A stretch of 64,000 nucleotides of DNA from contig CAYWIF010000017.1 in NCBI GenBank assembly GCA_964458265.1, positions 3,530 through 67,529 of the forward strand, given 5' to 3'. Positions within the stretch are counted from its first letter, which is position 1. The number at the start of each line of letters is the position of its first letter. Made by a program: the position numbers and the translations under genes. The notes below the pieces were generated by a model. That model saw only the letters and a program-made list of their open reading frames with translations. It searched no databases and had not been told where the DNA came from. This DNA is from JAGVSR01 sp964458265 (lineage in GTDB: Bacteria > Pseudomonadota > Alphaproteobacteria > Rhizobiales > Hyphomicrobiaceae). Below, one piece after another: positions 24,644 to 32,319 of this stretch.

Positions 24644-25174
24644 TTGAGCGACCTGAAGAGCCTGGTACGGACTATACCGGATTACCCAAAACCCGGGATC
24701 ATGTTCCGAGACGTCACGACATTGTTGGGCGACGCGCAGGGCTTCAAAGCTGCGATCGCGCAACTTGCCGAGCCCTTTCGCACCGTTCCCATCGATGCGG
24801 TCGCGGGTATCGAGGCGCGGGGATTCATCCTTGGCGGGGCGGTTGCCGACCGGCTGGGATGTGGGTTCATTCCCGTGCGGAAGAAGGGCAAGCTGCCGTG
24901 GAAGACCATTGGGCAGGAGTATGCGCTCGAGTATGGGACCGACCGCGTGGAAATTCACGAAGATGCGCTCAAGGACGGCGAGCGTATTCTGATCGTCGAC
25001 GACCTGATTGCGACGGGGGGAACGGCGATTGCGGCGGCGAAGCTGATCGGGCGCTTGAAAGGGACGATCGTCGGCGCGGCGTTCATCATCGATTTGCCGG
25101 AGCTTGGGGGCGTGAAGTCACTGCGCGGAGCGGGAGTCGAGAGCCACTGCCTGATGGCCTTCGATGGACATTGA
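24644..25174 (+). CDS. apt: Adenine phosphoribosyltransferase
   Basis: A 176-residue type I phosphoribosyltransferase that makes AMP from adenine and PRPP. The N-terminal IPDYPKPGIMFRDVTTLL is typical of Apt. GIEARGFILGGAVADRLG follows, and the PRPP-binding loop is ILIVDDLIATGGTAIAA near residue 125. The start is TTG 24644, with GGGGAGG six bases upstream; longer frames lack such a site. Its position between mtnP and mtnA fits salvage of the adenine released by MTA phosphorylase. The next gene starts two bases after its stop. Confidence 0.92.
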   Translation: MSDLKSLVRTIPDYPKPGIMFRDVTTLLGDAQGFKAAIAQLAEPFRTVPIDAVAGIEARGFILGGAVADRLGCGFIPVRKKGKLPWKTIGQEYALEYGTDRVEIHEDALKDGERILIVDDLIATGGTAIAAAKLIGRLKGTIVGAAFIIDLPELGGVKSLRGAGVESHCLMAFDGH

Positions 25175-25176
25175 AG

Positions 25177-25416
25177 ATGTCGGAAGCCGAGATTACGGCG
25201 GACAAGATGGCGGATGCCCTGGCGGCGATCGGGGCATGGCGCGCGGCGCCGCTGGCGGTGGTGGCGTGTCCCTTGTGCGGACGCGACGGGCTTGGCATCA
25301 GCGATCACTCGGCGCGGCCGCACGCGGAGTGGTATCGTCTGGTCTGCCGGGATTGCGGACTGGATCAAATGATCGCCGTGCCGTTGGGCGCTGCCGTACC
25401 GGGGGGAGAGGGGTGA
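25177..25416 (+). CDS. Small zinc-ribbon protein of the MTA cluster
   Basis: A 79-residue protein with two CxxC knuckles, CPLCG (near residue 32) and CRDCG (near residue 59), spaced 27 residues apart, as in a single zinc ribbon. Between them is GLGISDHSARPHAEWYRLV, with two histidines. No enzyme domain is present. The ATG lies two bases after the apt stop and the gene ends four bases before mtnA, so it is translated within the operon. I do not know a function. It may be a metal-binding accessory of the class II (zinc) aldolase or a regulator; both are speculation. Confidence 0.75.
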   Translation: MSEAEITADKMADALAAIGAWRAAPLAVVACPLCGRDGLGISDHSARPHAEWYRLVCRDCGLDQMIAVPLGAAVPGGEG

Positions 25417-25420
25417 GGCC

Positions 25421-26521
25421 ATGAAGATCGGTGGCAATCACTACCGGACGATTTGGCCGGACGCGACCGGGGCGCGTGTGTCCATCATCGATCAGACGAG
25501 GCTGCCGCATAGCTTCGAAGTTGTGAACCTGACCTCGGTAGAAGACGCGGCGCGGGCCATTCTGACCATGCAGGTGCGCGGCGCGCCGCTGATCGGCGTG
25601 ACGGCTGCCTATGGCGTGGCGCTGGCGATGCGGGCCGATCCTTCGGATGCGGCGCTATCGAGAGCGATCACGTTTTTGGCGCAACAAAGACCGACGGCGG
25701 TGAACCTGCGCTGGGCGCTGGAGGAAATGCGCCGGCATCTGTTGCCCGTACGGCCGCAGGACCGCGTGGACGCGGCGGATGCCCACGCCGGACGGTTGGC
25801 CGACGATGATGTCGCGATGTGCAAGAAGATCGGCGAGCATGGGTTGGAGCTCATTCGCCAGATCGGCGGGCGCAAGAAGCCGGGTGAACCGGTCAATGTG
25901 CTGACGCATTGCAACGCGGGGTGGCTCGCGTGCGTTGATTGGGGAACGGCAACGTCGCCGATCTATCATGCGCACGACAGCGGAATAGCACTGCATGTGT
26001 GGGTCGATGAGACCCGCCCGCGAAACCAGGGCGCGGCATTGACGGCGTTTGAACTCGGATCGCACGGTGTCCCGCATACGCTGATCGTGGACAATGCCGG
26101 TGGGCATCTGATGCAGCGTGGCGACGTCGATCTCGTGATCGTCGGGACCGACCGCGTGACTGCGAACGGCGATGTCGCCAACAAGATCGGTACCTATCTG
26201 AAGGCGCTCGCAGCTCAGGATACGGGTGTTCCCTTCTACGTTGCCTTGCCGCAATCGACGATCGACTGGTCGTTGCAGGACGGGTTTGACATTCCCATCG
26301 AACAGAGATCGGGCGACGAGGTGCTGAAACTTTCCGGTCGTGCGGCGGGTGGAGACATTGCCGTGATCGACATTGCGCCGCCCGGAAGCGCTGCCGCAAA
26401 CCCCGCCTTCGACGTGACGCCGGCCCGGTTGGTCACGGGGCTTATTACCGACCGCGGGATCTGCGCGGCGTCGCGCGAGGGTCTGTCGAAACTTTATCCG
26501 GAACGGGACGCCGCAGAATGA
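25421..26521 (+). CDS. mtnA: S-methyl-5-thioribose-1-phosphate isomerase
   Basis: A 366-residue aldose-ketose isomerase of the eIF2B-related family that turns methylthioribose-1-phosphate into methylthioribulose-1-phosphate. The substrate loop RGAPLIGVTAAYGVALAM is near residue 50. The catalytic cysteine lies in LTHCNAGWLACVDWGTA near residue 165, and the catalytic aspartate in IVGTDRVTANGDVANKIGTY near residue 245. Length matches MtnA. GGGGAG precedes ATG 25421. The stop overlaps the aldolase start (ATGA), giving tight coupling to the next step. Confidence 0.95.
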   Translation: MKIGGNHYRTIWPDATGARVSIIDQTRLPHSFEVVNLTSVEDAARAILTMQVRGAPLIGVTAAYGVALAMRADPSDAALSRAITFLAQQRPTAVNLRWALEEMRRHLLPVRPQDRVDAADAHAGRLADDDVAMCKKIGEHGLELIRQIGGRKKPGEPVNVLTHCNAGWLACVDWGTATSPIYHAHDSGIALHVWVDETRPRNQGAALTAFELGSHGVPHTLIVDNAGGHLMQRGDVDLVIVGTDRVTANGDVANKIGTYLKALAAQDTGVPFYVALPQSTIDWSLQDGFDIPIEQRSGDEVLKLSGRAAGGDIAVIDIAPPGSAAANPAFDVTPARLVTGLITDRGICAASREGLSKLYPERDAAE

Positions 26522-27168
26522 GCGAGAGCGCGTTGCGGCAAGAGCTGGTCGATACCGCGAAGGCGATGAGCCGATCCGGTTTGTCACCAGGGCGATCAGG
26601 CAACGTTTCGGCGCGGTTTCAAGATGGGATGCTGATTACGCCGTCGGGGCTTGCCTATGACGCAATGGGGGCATCTGACACCGTGTTGGTCGGGAGCGAC
26701 GGTTCGGTTGCGCCTGGACAAAGGGCTCCGTCGACCGAATGGCACTTTCATCTCGCAGCCTATCGTGCGCGTCCGGATATGAACGCACTGGTGCATACCC
26801 ATTCGCTGCACGCGACCGTGCTGGCTTGTGCCGGGAAGTCTATCCCGCCATTTCACTACATGGTGGCGGTCGCCGGAGGCAGCGATATTCCAGTGGTGCC
26901 ATACGCCACGTTCGGTACGCCGGAGCTGGCGGCGCACGTGGCCGAGGGGTTGCGCAGCCGCAAGGCGTGTCTGATGGCGCATCACGGTCAAGTCGCCATG
27001 GGGACGTCGCTGGCCGCGGCACTCGAGTTGGCTCACGAGGTCGAAGTGCTGTCGGAGCAGTACTTCAAGGTTTTGTCGCTTGGACCGCCGCAGTTGCTCC
27101 CCGAGACAGAAATGACGGCGGTGCTGGAGAAGTTTAAATCCTACGGCCGGGCCGCGATCGAGGATTAA
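26518..27168 (+). CDS. Class II aldolase, probable 5-(methylthio)ribulose-1-phosphate aldolase
   Basis: A 216-residue class II aldolase/adducin-family protein like L-fuculose-1-phosphate aldolase. The phosphate-binding GRSGNVSARF lies near residue 23, the proton-donor glutamate in PSTEWHFHLAAY near 73, the zinc ligands in VHTHSLHAT near 93 and AHHGQVAMG near 155. Immediately after mtnA the likely substrate is methylthioribulose-1-phosphate. Cleavage to dihydroxyacetone phosphate and methylthioacetaldehyde, as described for Ald2 of the DHAP shunt in Rhodospirillum rubrum and some E. coli, fits better than the MtnB dehydratase because no mtnC or mtnD is nearby. MtnB is the main alternative, as the folds are related. 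Confidence 0.78.
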   Translation: MSESALRQELVDTAKAMSRSGLSPGRSGNVSARFQDGMLITPSGLAYDAMGASDTVLVGSDGSVAPGQRAPSTEWHFHLAAYRARPDMNALVHTHSLHATVLACAGKSIPPFHYMVAVAGGSDIPVVPYATFGTPELAAHVAEGLRSRKACLMAHHGQVAMGTSLAAALELAHEVEVLSEQYFKVLSLGPPQLLPETEMTAVLEKFKSYGRAAIED

Positions 27169-27178
27169 CGGATCGGCA

Positions 27179-27199
27179 ACAAACGGACCCGCCGTTTGT
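27179..27199 (+). terminator. Hairpin after the aldolase gene
   Basis: Arms ACAAACGG / CCGTTTGT with a 5-nt loop lie 10 bases past the stop codon. Only a weak T content follows, so termination is plausible but not certain. Confidence 0.45.
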
Positions 27200-27331
27200 C
27201 TCGTGTTCCGGAACGTAACGCAGTTTGCGTACTTTCTTTGCCAAGCTCCTGTAATCGTTTAAGCTCATATTATCTGTTTTCGATAAAGATTGCCGCGAAC
27301 TGAATTGATCTCCTCAGATTGGGAGCCTGTC

Positions 27332-27712
27332 ATGCGTAAATTTACGTTGCTCGCATTCCTGGCCGCGCTGACCGCTTTCGGCGGCCTGCTTGCCGGGCCT
27401 GCCGAAGCCGGCCATCGCCGTGGCTGGCACGGCGACCGCGTCGTCGTCCACTACGGCTACACACCGCGCTATCGCCATGTGTATGCGCGCAAGGTGTATG
27501 TCGACCCGTATGCCTATCGCTACGAACCGCGTGGCTACTATCCCTATTACAATTCGGGTCAATGGAAGCCCGCACATGTGATGCGCAAGCGGAAGCGTCC
27601 GCATTATGTGCACCCCCCCTATTATCAGGCCTGGGGTTATCCAGACCGCCACTACCGCCACCGCGCGTGGCATGCCCATAACCACGGCCGCATCCACATC
27701 GGCCATTGGTAA
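27332..27712 (+). CDS. Secreted His/Tyr/Arg-rich small protein
   Basis: A 126-residue protein with a signal peptide (about residues 1-26, ending AEA). The mature part is extremely rich in His, Tyr, Arg and Pro (for example GHRRGWHGDRVVVHYGY and a His-rich tail HRAWHAHNHGRIHIGHW) and has no cysteine. The bias suggests metal binding or an envelope role, but no family is recognised. GGGAG precedes ATG 27332. It is monocistronic, with a strong terminator 24 bases downstream. Confidence 0.7.
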   Translation: MRKFTLLAFLAALTAFGGLLAGPAEAGHRRGWHGDRVVVHYGYTPRYRHVYARKVYVDPYAYRYEPRGYYPYYNSGQWKPAHVMRKRKRPHYVHPPYYQAWGYPDRHYRHRAWHAHNHGRIHIGHW

Positions 27713-27735
27713 GGTCAGCGCGTTGCACACTTTCG

Positions 27736-27770
27736 ATACGGCCGGACTCGTTCCGGCCGTATTGTTTTTT
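27736..27770 (+). terminator. Rho-independent terminator
   Basis: An 11-bp stem ATACGGCCGGA / TCCGGCCGTAT with a 5-nt loop is followed by TGTTTTTT. Confidence 0.92.
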
Positions 27771-27971
27771 GCGCATGGCAACTTTCGCCCGTTGTGCCCG
27801 ATGCGAGCCGAAAAGCGGCCTTGAAACGGCAGCGTATCCAGCATGTTCATGCCGCATTCATGTGATCTCTGCTTTTCAGACGGGGAGGCACGCTTAGAGG
27901 CGTTTGCCGCTTCGAGAGCATTGCACCGCGTGGCGCGCGCGCTGCTCGCGGTGAGGGCAAGGGGAAATCAC

Positions 27972-28301
27972 ATGCTGAACAAATTCATGGCTTCGCTGCT
28001 GGCTGTCTTGCTGGCATTCGGTACGGTCATGGCGGCTAACACGGCGCCTGCGGAAGCGGGCCGCGGTGGGCGGGTCGCCGCCGGTGTCGCTGCGGGCATC
28101 ATCGGCCTCGGCGTTCTTGGCGCCTATGCGCACGCGCGTGATCGCCACTATTACAGCGGATACCGTGACGACGACGAAGTTTGCTACAGGGGCCCGCGCG
28201 AGTGCGGCTGGGTCGGCCGCCGGTGCTTCGAGAACCGGTACGGCGATGAAGTTTGCCGCGGCGGCCGCTGGACGTGCTGGCGCGATACGGTTTGCGATTG
28301 A
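27972..28301 (+). CDS. Secreted cysteine-rich small protein with Gly-rich hydrophobic stretch
   Basis: A 109-residue protein with a signal peptide (about residues 1-28). A Gly/Ala-rich hydrophobic stretch (VAAGVAAGIIGLGVLGAYA) follows, and then a polar C-terminal domain with six cysteines around CYRGPRECGWVGRRCF and CRGGRWTCW. The hydrophobic stretch could be a membrane helix or glycine-zipper motif; the cysteines probably form disulfides outside the cytoplasm. An AGGGG precedes ATG 27972. A hairpin terminator follows. Function unknown; glycine-zipper proteins of this size are common in the envelope of Hyphomicrobiales. Confidence 0.7.
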   Translation: MLNKFMASLLAVLLAFGTVMAANTAPAEAGRGGRVAAGVAAGIIGLGVLGAYAHARDRHYYSGYRDDDEVCYRGPRECGWVGRRCFENRYGDEVCRGGRWTCWRDTVCD

Positions 28302-28321
28302 ACCTGACTATTTATGGTCGC

Positions 28322-28352
28322 AAGGGCGGGGTGAGCCTTCACCTCGCCCTTT
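28322..28352. terminator. Convergent hairpin terminator
   Basis: A near-perfect 13-bp stem (arms AAGGGCGGGGTGA and TCACCTCGCCCTT, one G-U pair) with loop GCCT lies between the small secreted gene and the convergent rlmB. Short T-runs follow in the plus direction. Confidence 0.65.
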
Positions 28353-28384
28353 CGCGTTTTCGGGCAGGGCCGCAGCGTTTGTGA

Positions 28385-29254
28385 TCATCGCCGGCTATTG
28401 ACGAGCGCGGTGTGGAGGGCGACCGCGGCGGCGTTGGATACGTTGAGACTGCGCAGATCGTCCGCCGTGGCGATTTTGACGAGGCGGTCGCAGTTCTCGG
28501 CCGTCAACTGCCGCAGACCTTTCCCTTCCGCGCCGAGCACGATCGCCACCGGGCCAGTGAACGGTTCGTCTTCGATGGCGATTGTCGCCGTTCCGTCGAG
28601 CCCGAGAATGGTGACGCCGGCGGCGCGCAAATCCGTCATGGCGCGGGCGAGATTTTGTACCTGCGCGATCTTCACGAGTTCCAAGGCGCCGGATGCTGAC
28701 TTGGCGAGCGTGCCGTTCAACGGCGGGCTGTGGCGGCGGGTGGTGATGACACCCGACGCTCCGAAGGCGGCGGCCGAGCGCAGGATGGCACCTGCGTTGT
28801 GCGGATCGGTGACTTGATCGAGCAGGATCAGCGGCCCGCCCCGTGCTGCTGCTTCCGCCAGGTCGGCCAGTTCCGGCTCCGGCAATGGTTCGGCTTCGAG
28901 AAGCAGGCCCTGATGAACGGTATCCGGTCCAAGCAGCCGGTCGAGGTCGCGGGGTGTGACGGGCTCGGGGGTGAGGCCGCGGGCGGCGATGGGCTCGGCG
29001 AGGCGTCGCGCCGCGTTGTCAGTGGCTTTGAGACGCAACACGACGCGATCGGGATTGCGCAGCGCGGCCTCTACAGGGTGGAAACCGAAGAGCCGGATGA
29101 TGCCATCATCTTCGTCTGGTGCCGGTGCGCGTTGCGGGCGGTGCGGACGACCTGCCGCGCCCTTGTAGCCGCCTGCGAATTCTTTCTTGCCGCCGGGACG
29201 GTTAAAGCTCGATTTCGGCCTGTAGCGGGCTTTGTCACGGTTGTCGTCCTGCAT
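28385..29254 (-). CDS. rlmB: 23S rRNA (guanosine-2'-O)-methyltransferase RlmB-type
   Basis: A 289-residue SpoU-family (SPOUT) RNA methyltransferase. A basic, Gly/Arg-rich N-terminus (about residues 1-45) precedes a substrate-binding domain, and the knot domain contains DQVTDPHNAGAILRSAAAFG (motif 1), LGAEGKGLRQLT (motif 2) and LRSLNVSNAAAVALHTAL (motif 3). It likely 2'-O-methylates a guanosine in 23S rRNA (G2251 in E. coli) using AdoMet. TrmH is a less likely alternative because of the N-terminal domain. ATG 29254 is preferred over an upstream GTG; no strong ribosome binding site is seen at either. Confidence 0.85.
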   Translation of the reverse strand: MQDDNRDKARYRPKSSFNRPGGKKEFAGGYKGAAGRPHRPQRAPAPDEDDGIIRLFGFHPVEAALRNPDRVVLRLKATDNAARRLAEPIAARGLTPEPVTPRDLDRLLGPDTVHQGLLLEAEPLPEPELADLAEAAARGGPLILLDQVTDPHNAGAILRSAAAFGASGVITTRRHSPPLNGTLAKSASGALELVKIAQVQNLARAMTDLRAAGVTILGLDGTATIAIEDEPFTGPVAIVLGAEGKGLRQLTAENCDRLVKIATADDLRSLNVSNAAAVALHTALVNSRR

Positions 29255-29464
29255 GGCGTATCTGGGTCTCCGCACCCATCCGGGTCACGCAAATCTGGGC
29301 CCGGCTGCAGCCGATTGCCTACACGGAAACGGGGTTCTTTTCCATTTGACATCAGCCGCCATGGCCGGGATAACGACGCGCTTGCCCTGTCGCTTGAAGC
29401 CGCGCAGGGCGATTTCGTTTGGGTGCTGGCGCAACCGTGCGGTTGGCGTGTGCCCTGACGGGTT

Positions 29465-29549
29465 GGAAGGGTGCCCGAGTGGCTAAAGGGGACGGACTGT
29501 AAATCCGTTGGCTTCGCCTACGCTGGTTCGAATCCAGCCCCTTCCACCA
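29465..29549 (+). tRNA. tRNA-Tyr (GTA)
   Basis: An 85-nt class II tRNA. The acceptor stem GGAAGGG pairs with CCCTTCC, and the 3' ACCA is encoded. The anticodon GTA is at 29499-29501 between ACGGA/TCCGT arms. A long variable arm and the T-arm CTGGTTCGAATCCAG are present, as expected for bacterial tRNA-Tyr. Confidence 0.97.
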
Positions 29550-29595
29550 CTTTTTGGTTCCGCGCAGCCGCCACGCCAACCCTGCGCGCGTTGTA

Positions 29596-29695
29596 TTCAC
29601 TCACGCGCCTGATGGCGCTCCGCTCTTTTCAGTTTGCGCTTCGCTTGGTGGCGGCGCTTGCGCCGGGTCGCCTTGCTCCCCGGGCCTTCGGCCCG
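29596..29695 (+). repeat. Tandem repeat unit 1 downstream of tRNA-Tyr (100 bp)
   Basis: A 100-base unit starting TTCACTCACGCGCCTGATGG and ending in the hairpin CGGGCC-TTC-GGCCCG. It is repeated at 29708 with three mismatches. It is GC-rich, contains several short inverted repeats, and shows no coding sense. Confidence 0.9.
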
Positions 29696-29707
29696 ACGAG
29701 GGGTTTT

Positions 29708-29807
29708 TTCACTCACGCGCCTGAAGGCGCTCCGCTCTTTTCAATTTGCGCTTCGCTTGGTGGCGGCGCGTGCGCCGGGTCGCCTTGCTCCCCGGGCCTT
29801 CGGCCCG
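29708..29807 (+). repeat. Tandem repeat unit 2 (period 112 bp)
   Basis: The second copy of the 100-base unit, separated by a 12-base spacer ending in a T-run. The terminal hairpin here has perfect 9-bp arms CCCCGGGCC / GGCCCGGGG with loop TTC (29790-29810). Confidence 0.9.
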
Positions 29808-29938
29808 GGGTTCGCTTTTGTGACGAATTCAAGAGCGGGAAAAATGCTCAGCGGCACGCGGGCATTACGGGTTGAAGCGTAAATTGCCCAAGGTCAACCA
29901 GACGTGCTATGCGCCCCGGACGCAATTTTATGAGGTGA

Positions 29939-30334
29939 ATGATGGGCGCGCTGGCACAGTGGGAACCGAGGGTCTTGAGCATTCTGCGGATCGTGAGCGG
30001 ACTGATTTTTCTGCTGCACGGAACACAGAAGCATTTCGGTATCCCGCCGACCGATCGTGTCGTGGAAGCATTTTCGCTGCCTTGGATTGCGGGCGCGATT
30101 GAAATCATCTGCGGCGTGTTGCTGATCGTGGGATTTCAGACGCGGGCGGCGGCGCTCCTGGCATCGGGCACGATGGCGTTCGCTTACTTCATCGCACATG
30201 CGCCGCGCGACGTGTTTCCGACCAATAACGGCGGCGATGCCGCGATCCTCTATTGCTTCATATTCCTCTATCTGGTGTTTGCTGGCGGCGGATCGTGGAG
30301 CCTCGATGCGCTGCGCAAATCGCGCAACGGCTAA
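29939..30334 (+). CDS. DoxX-family membrane protein
   Basis: A 131-residue integral membrane protein with four predicted helices. The DoxX pattern is seen in LRIVSGLIFLLHGTQKHFGIP, followed by LPWIAGAIEIICGVLLIVGF and the NNGGDAAILYCFIFLYLVFAG region. DoxX proteins are small quinone-associated or redox-stress membrane proteins whose biochemical role is mostly unclear. GAGGTG stands just ahead of ATG 29939 (a second ATG at 29942). It is transcribed alone and converges with a DUF2478-type gene. Confidence 0.85.
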   Translation: MMGALAQWEPRVLSILRIVSGLIFLLHGTQKHFGIPPTDRVVEAFSLPWIAGAIEIICGVLLIVGFQTRAAALLASGTMAFAYFIAHAPRDVFPTNNGGDAAILYCFIFLYLVFAGGGSWSLDALRKSRNG

Positions 30335-30354
30335 GCGCGTCGGCAACAATGCGA

Positions 30355-30885
30355 CTAGGCTGCCGACGGCGTGCCCACCTTTAGCGCGAGGCGGCACCAG
30401 CGTTCGACGGCATCGCGGTCTGGCGGGAGGGCGTCCGCCAGACCGGCCGCGAATGCGTCCCAATCGGCGCGGTGTGTGCTGTTGACGGCGGTCAGCAGCG
30501 GGATCTCGCTTGCCACGGCCTTCTCCATTGCGGCGCGCAGTCCGTTGCCGAGGATCTCCTGCTTGCCAAAGCGATTGATCACGACGAGATCGACCGGGCG
30601 TTCGAGCCCCGACGCCACGACGCCGGCCACGTCTTCCAGGGCCGTGGAATCGAGTCGGCAACCGCCGCTGGCCGGACGGTTCGGATTGGACACGTCCATC
30701 ATGCGGCCGGTCGCCAGATCTTCGAGCAGCATGCTCGCGCAGCGGTTGGCCGCGTCCGGCGTGTTGTGCTGAACGGTGCCGGCCAGCGCATAGCCTTCTT
30801 CGCGGAGACGCGCGGCCAGTTGCGACAGCATGGGATCGATCCCGTTGCTCTCGTCCTTACTGTATATGATCGCGGCGACTTTCAT
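30355..30885 (-). CDS. DUF2478-like P-loop-related protein
   Basis: A 176-residue soluble protein resembling the DUF2478 family. It begins MKVAAIIYSKDESNGIDPML, has CASMLLEDLATGRMMDVSNP, and a central hydrophobic strand LVVINRFGKQEILGNGLR. The family resembles the nucleotide-binding fold of THEP1-like NTPases and is often found beside molybdate or metal transport genes, but no such genes are here. ATG 30885 begins the conserved part. The function is not known. Confidence 0.65.
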   Translation of the reverse strand: MKVAAIIYSKDESNGIDPMLSQLAARLREEGYALAGTVQHNTPDAANRCASMLLEDLATGRMMDVSNPNRPASGGCRLDSTALEDVAGVVASGLERPVDLVVINRFGKQEILGNGLRAAMEKAVASEIPLLTAVNSTHRADWDAFAAGLADALPPDRDAVERWCRLALKVGTPSAA

Positions 30886-31027
30886 CGGTCCTGTCCAAGT
30901 CTGTTTGGCACAATCTAGCAGTCGCGGCGGTGTGCGGCCAAGCTGGCCCAGACGTTTCGGCTCGATATTTGCGCAAGGCGCAATTGCCGCTATGCTCCGG
31001 ATCAATATTCCTGGGTCCACTCGCCGG

Positions 31028-32305
31028 ATGGGGCGCGTTTGTTGGGGTAATGCTTTGAGACGCTTTGGGGCGGCGATCGCGGCCACTGTGGGACTGATCA
31101 TCGGGGTTGGCGAGGCGGCGGGCCAGAGCTATCGGCTCTGCGCGTTGCGCGAGGGGGCGAGTGGCCCCTGTACGTGCGAAGTGAAGGGTGGCGTGCCCGG
31201 CGAGTACGTCGCCGTTGGGCGAAGCCGCTGCCGCGGGGCAACGCCGGCAAAGAAGGCGAGCCCCGCCGAGAGTACGCCTTCCGCCGCGGCCGCCGCACCA
31301 TCGCAGCCGGAAGCCAGGCCGGACGAGCCGGCCATTGTGACGGGTGGATTGCCGGGATCGCGGAGGGTTGTCGACGTGCGCGCGCGGGGCAAGCTGCTCT
31401 GCGGTATTAACACCGATCTTCTCGGGTTCTCAAAGCAGACGGACGCGGGAAGCTGGATCGGTCTTGATGTTGATTTCTGCCGTGCGGTTGCGGCGGCGAT
31501 ATTCGGGGTTGCCAACAAGGTCGAGTTCGTGCCGGTGGATACGGTCGCGCGGTTCGATGCGTTGAAGAGTGGCCAGATCGATATTCTATCGCGCAACACG
31601 ACTTGGACCATGGAACGCGACACGACCATGGGGCTCGAATTCGCGGGCATCCTCTACATGGATGGCCAGGGCTTCATGACGAGCGACGAGCGCGGGCTCG
31701 TCTCGGCACAGCAGCTCGATGGTCTCAGGGTCTGCGTCGAGGAAGGCACCACATCGCAAGCCAATGCCGCGTACTATTTCAAGTCGCATAACAGCTCGAC
31801 CGAGTTGCGGTCGTTTCCGACGCAGAACGCGATGATGGAAGCGTACGGCAAAGGCGAGTGCGAGGCGATTTCGGGCGACCGGTCCGCGCTCTTTTCGGAA
31901 CGTGCGGGGATGGCCGAACCGGAAAAGCACGCCATCCTTCCGGAAGTGATCTCCAAGGAGCCACTGGGGCCGGCGGTTTTGCAGGAGGACCGGGAGTGGG
32001 TTGAGATTGTGCGCTGGACGCTGGCGGGGCTGATCAATGCGGAAGAAGTGGGATTGACCAAAGACGCGGCTGCTTCGGATCGGCCGCTTGAAGGGGAGGC
32101 GGCCAGGCTGGTGGACGGAGCGGGCAAGAACGGCGAGCCCATCGGCCTGTCGCGGACCTGGTTGAGGGATGTGGTCAAGGCGGTCGGCAATTACGGGGAG
32201 ATGTTCGAGGCCGATCTCGGCAAAGGGAGTCCGCTCGGCATGGAGCGGGGCATCAACGCGCTGTGGAAGCGCGGGGGCGTGCTTTATGCGCCGCCCATGT
32301 GGTGA
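31028..32305 (+). CDS. Amino-acid ABC transporter substrate-binding protein with extra N-terminal domain
   Basis: A 425-residue exported protein. After a signal peptide (hydrophobic region about residues 12-30) comes an unusual segment of about 45 residues with four cysteines (LCALREGASGPCTCEV and SRCRG) and an Ala/Pro/Ser linker. The C-terminal 340 residues match the AapJ/BztA family of general L-amino-acid-binding proteins: VVDVRARGKLLCGINTDLLG, DFCRAVAAAIFG, and SGQIDILSRNTTWTMERDT. Neighbouring permease and ATPase genes are absent, so it is an orphan receptor or works with a system elsewhere. ATG 31028 is the most likely start; 30992 is also in frame. Confidence 0.82.
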   Translation: MGRVCWGNALRRFGAAIAATVGLIIGVGEAAGQSYRLCALREGASGPCTCEVKGGVPGEYVAVGRSRCRGATPAKKASPAESTPSAAAAAPSQPEARPDEPAIVTGGLPGSRRVVDVRARGKLLCGINTDLLGFSKQTDAGSWIGLDVDFCRAVAAAIFGVANKVEFVPVDTVARFDALKSGQIDILSRNTTWTMERDTTMGLEFAGILYMDGQGFMTSDERGLVSAQQLDGLRVCVEEGTTSQANAAYYFKSHNSSTELRSFPTQNAMMEAYGKGECEAISGDRSALFSERAGMAEPEKHAILPEVISKEPLGPAVLQEDREWVEIVRWTLAGLINAEEVGLTKDAAASDRPLEGEAARLVDGAGKNGEPIGLSRTWLRDVVKAVGNYGEMFEADLGKGSPLGMERGINALWKRGGVLYAPPMW

Positions 32306-32319
32306 AGCAGGCCCGAGCC

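Noticed and set aside
29471..29882. Open frames reading through the tandem repeat after tRNA-Tyr
   Set aside because: They run into the tRNA and consist of repeated low-complexity residues; the repeat itself explains them.
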